Below, in pieces: positions 5,636-5,819 of a DNA stretch of 5,819 nt; the first letter of the stretch is position 1, and the number at the start of each line of letters is the position of its first letter. Position numbers and translations under genes: made by a program. The notes beneath the pieces are model-generated. The model saw only the letters and a list, made by a program, of their open reading frames with translations. It searched no databases and was not told where the DNA came from. The stretch spans positions 1 through 5,819 of the forward strand of contig JACIYQ010000264.1 of the NCBI GenBank assembly GCA_014359855.1, read 5' to 3'. This DNA is from Parvibaculum sp. (GTDB lineage: Bacteria > Pseudomonadota > Alphaproteobacteria > Parvibaculales > Parvibaculaceae).

Positions 5636-5644
5636 TCCCGCGCC

Positions 5645-5819
5645 TTGGCAACGAAGCAACCGCCCCAGAAGGCCAACCAGAACGGCAAGTCCGCGAGTAA
5701 ACAGGAAAGCAAGAAGAGCGAGATGAGCAAAGCAGGCGTCGACCAGGAACTGATCCGGCAACTGGCCGCCCTCCTCACGGAGACGGACCTCAGCGAAATC
5801 GAGATCGAGACGGACGGGC
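5645..5819 (+). CDS. accB: Biotin carboxyl carrier protein of acetyl-CoA carboxylase, N-terminal fragment
   Basis: AccB carries the biotin that AccC carboxylates, so that AccAD can make malonyl-CoA for fatty acid synthesis. Only 58 codons are in the window and the biotin domain is cut off by the right edge. Recognition rests on DQELIRQLAALLTETDLSEI followed by EIETDG, the conserved AccB N-terminal helix region, and on the position after aroQ. From the TTG at 5645 the protein begins with a 26-residue Gln/Lys/Asn/Ser-rich tail before MSKAGVDQ; the ATG at 5723 would omit it. The ribosome binding site and third-position GC favour the TTG. accC would be expected next, outside the window. Confidence 0.88.
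   Translation, partial: MATKQPPQKANQNGKSASKQESKKSEMSKAGVDQELIRQLAALLTETDLSEIEIETDG

Noticed and set aside
5624..5644. Terminator between aroQ and accB
   Set aside because: Only a 4-bp cgcg pairing without a T-run is present, and the short gap with a ribosome binding site fits co-transcription.
4991..5761. 256-codon minus-strand frame opposite aroQ
   Set aside because: It is the antisense shadow of aroQ, which has every catalytic residue.

Overview
The window is a GC-rich stretch of a proteobacterial chromosome, most likely an alphaproteobacterium of the Hyphomicrobiales/Rhizobiales or a close relative. The pointers are strongly GC-biased third codon positions, a dispersed palindrome of a type I recall from Rhizobiales (217-273), dispersed repeats of the GTCATTGCGAG...GCAATCCAT type, and the aroQ-accB gene order. 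The genus cannot be fixed from this sequence. No tRNA, rRNA, CRISPR array or insertion-sequence transposase is visible.

Layout. The left edge (1-216) is the C-terminal end of a TRAP-type transporter large permease (DctM). It is closed off by an imperfect palindrome (217-273). Next comes a membrane-anchored extracytoplasmic protein with a BsuPI-like beta-sandwich (290-781). From 789 to 1258 lies a repeat cluster: two direct copies of a short dispersed repeat tightly flank a small GIY-YIG nuclease gene on the minus strand, and a third, inverted copy pairs with the second to form a long imperfect hairpin. After a leader with small palindromes come sulP (SulP anion transporter with STAS domain) and a tandem-domain universal stress protein. 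These two are separated by about 13 nt and are very probably co-transcribed. They converge, with only 2 nt between stop codons, on thiG and its upstream partner thiS, which read leftward and form a two-gene thiazole-synthesis operon. A 273-nt divergent intergenic region separates thiS from aroQ (type II 3-dehydroquinase), which is followed by the start of accB (biotin carboxyl carrier protein), cut by the right edge.

How the genes fit together. thiS and thiG build the thiazole half of thiamine: ThiS thiocarboxylate donates sulfur and ThiG closes the ring. aroQ (shikimate pathway) and accB (first step of fatty acid synthesis) are housekeeping genes in a common proteobacterial arrangement, normally followed by accC. 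SulP and the Usp protein look like an anion-uptake module with a nucleotide-binding stress partner. The GIY-YIG/repeat unit is the accessory part. It resembles a minimal repeat-bounded cassette of about 405 bp and is the most interesting element here, though nothing in the sequence proves mobility.
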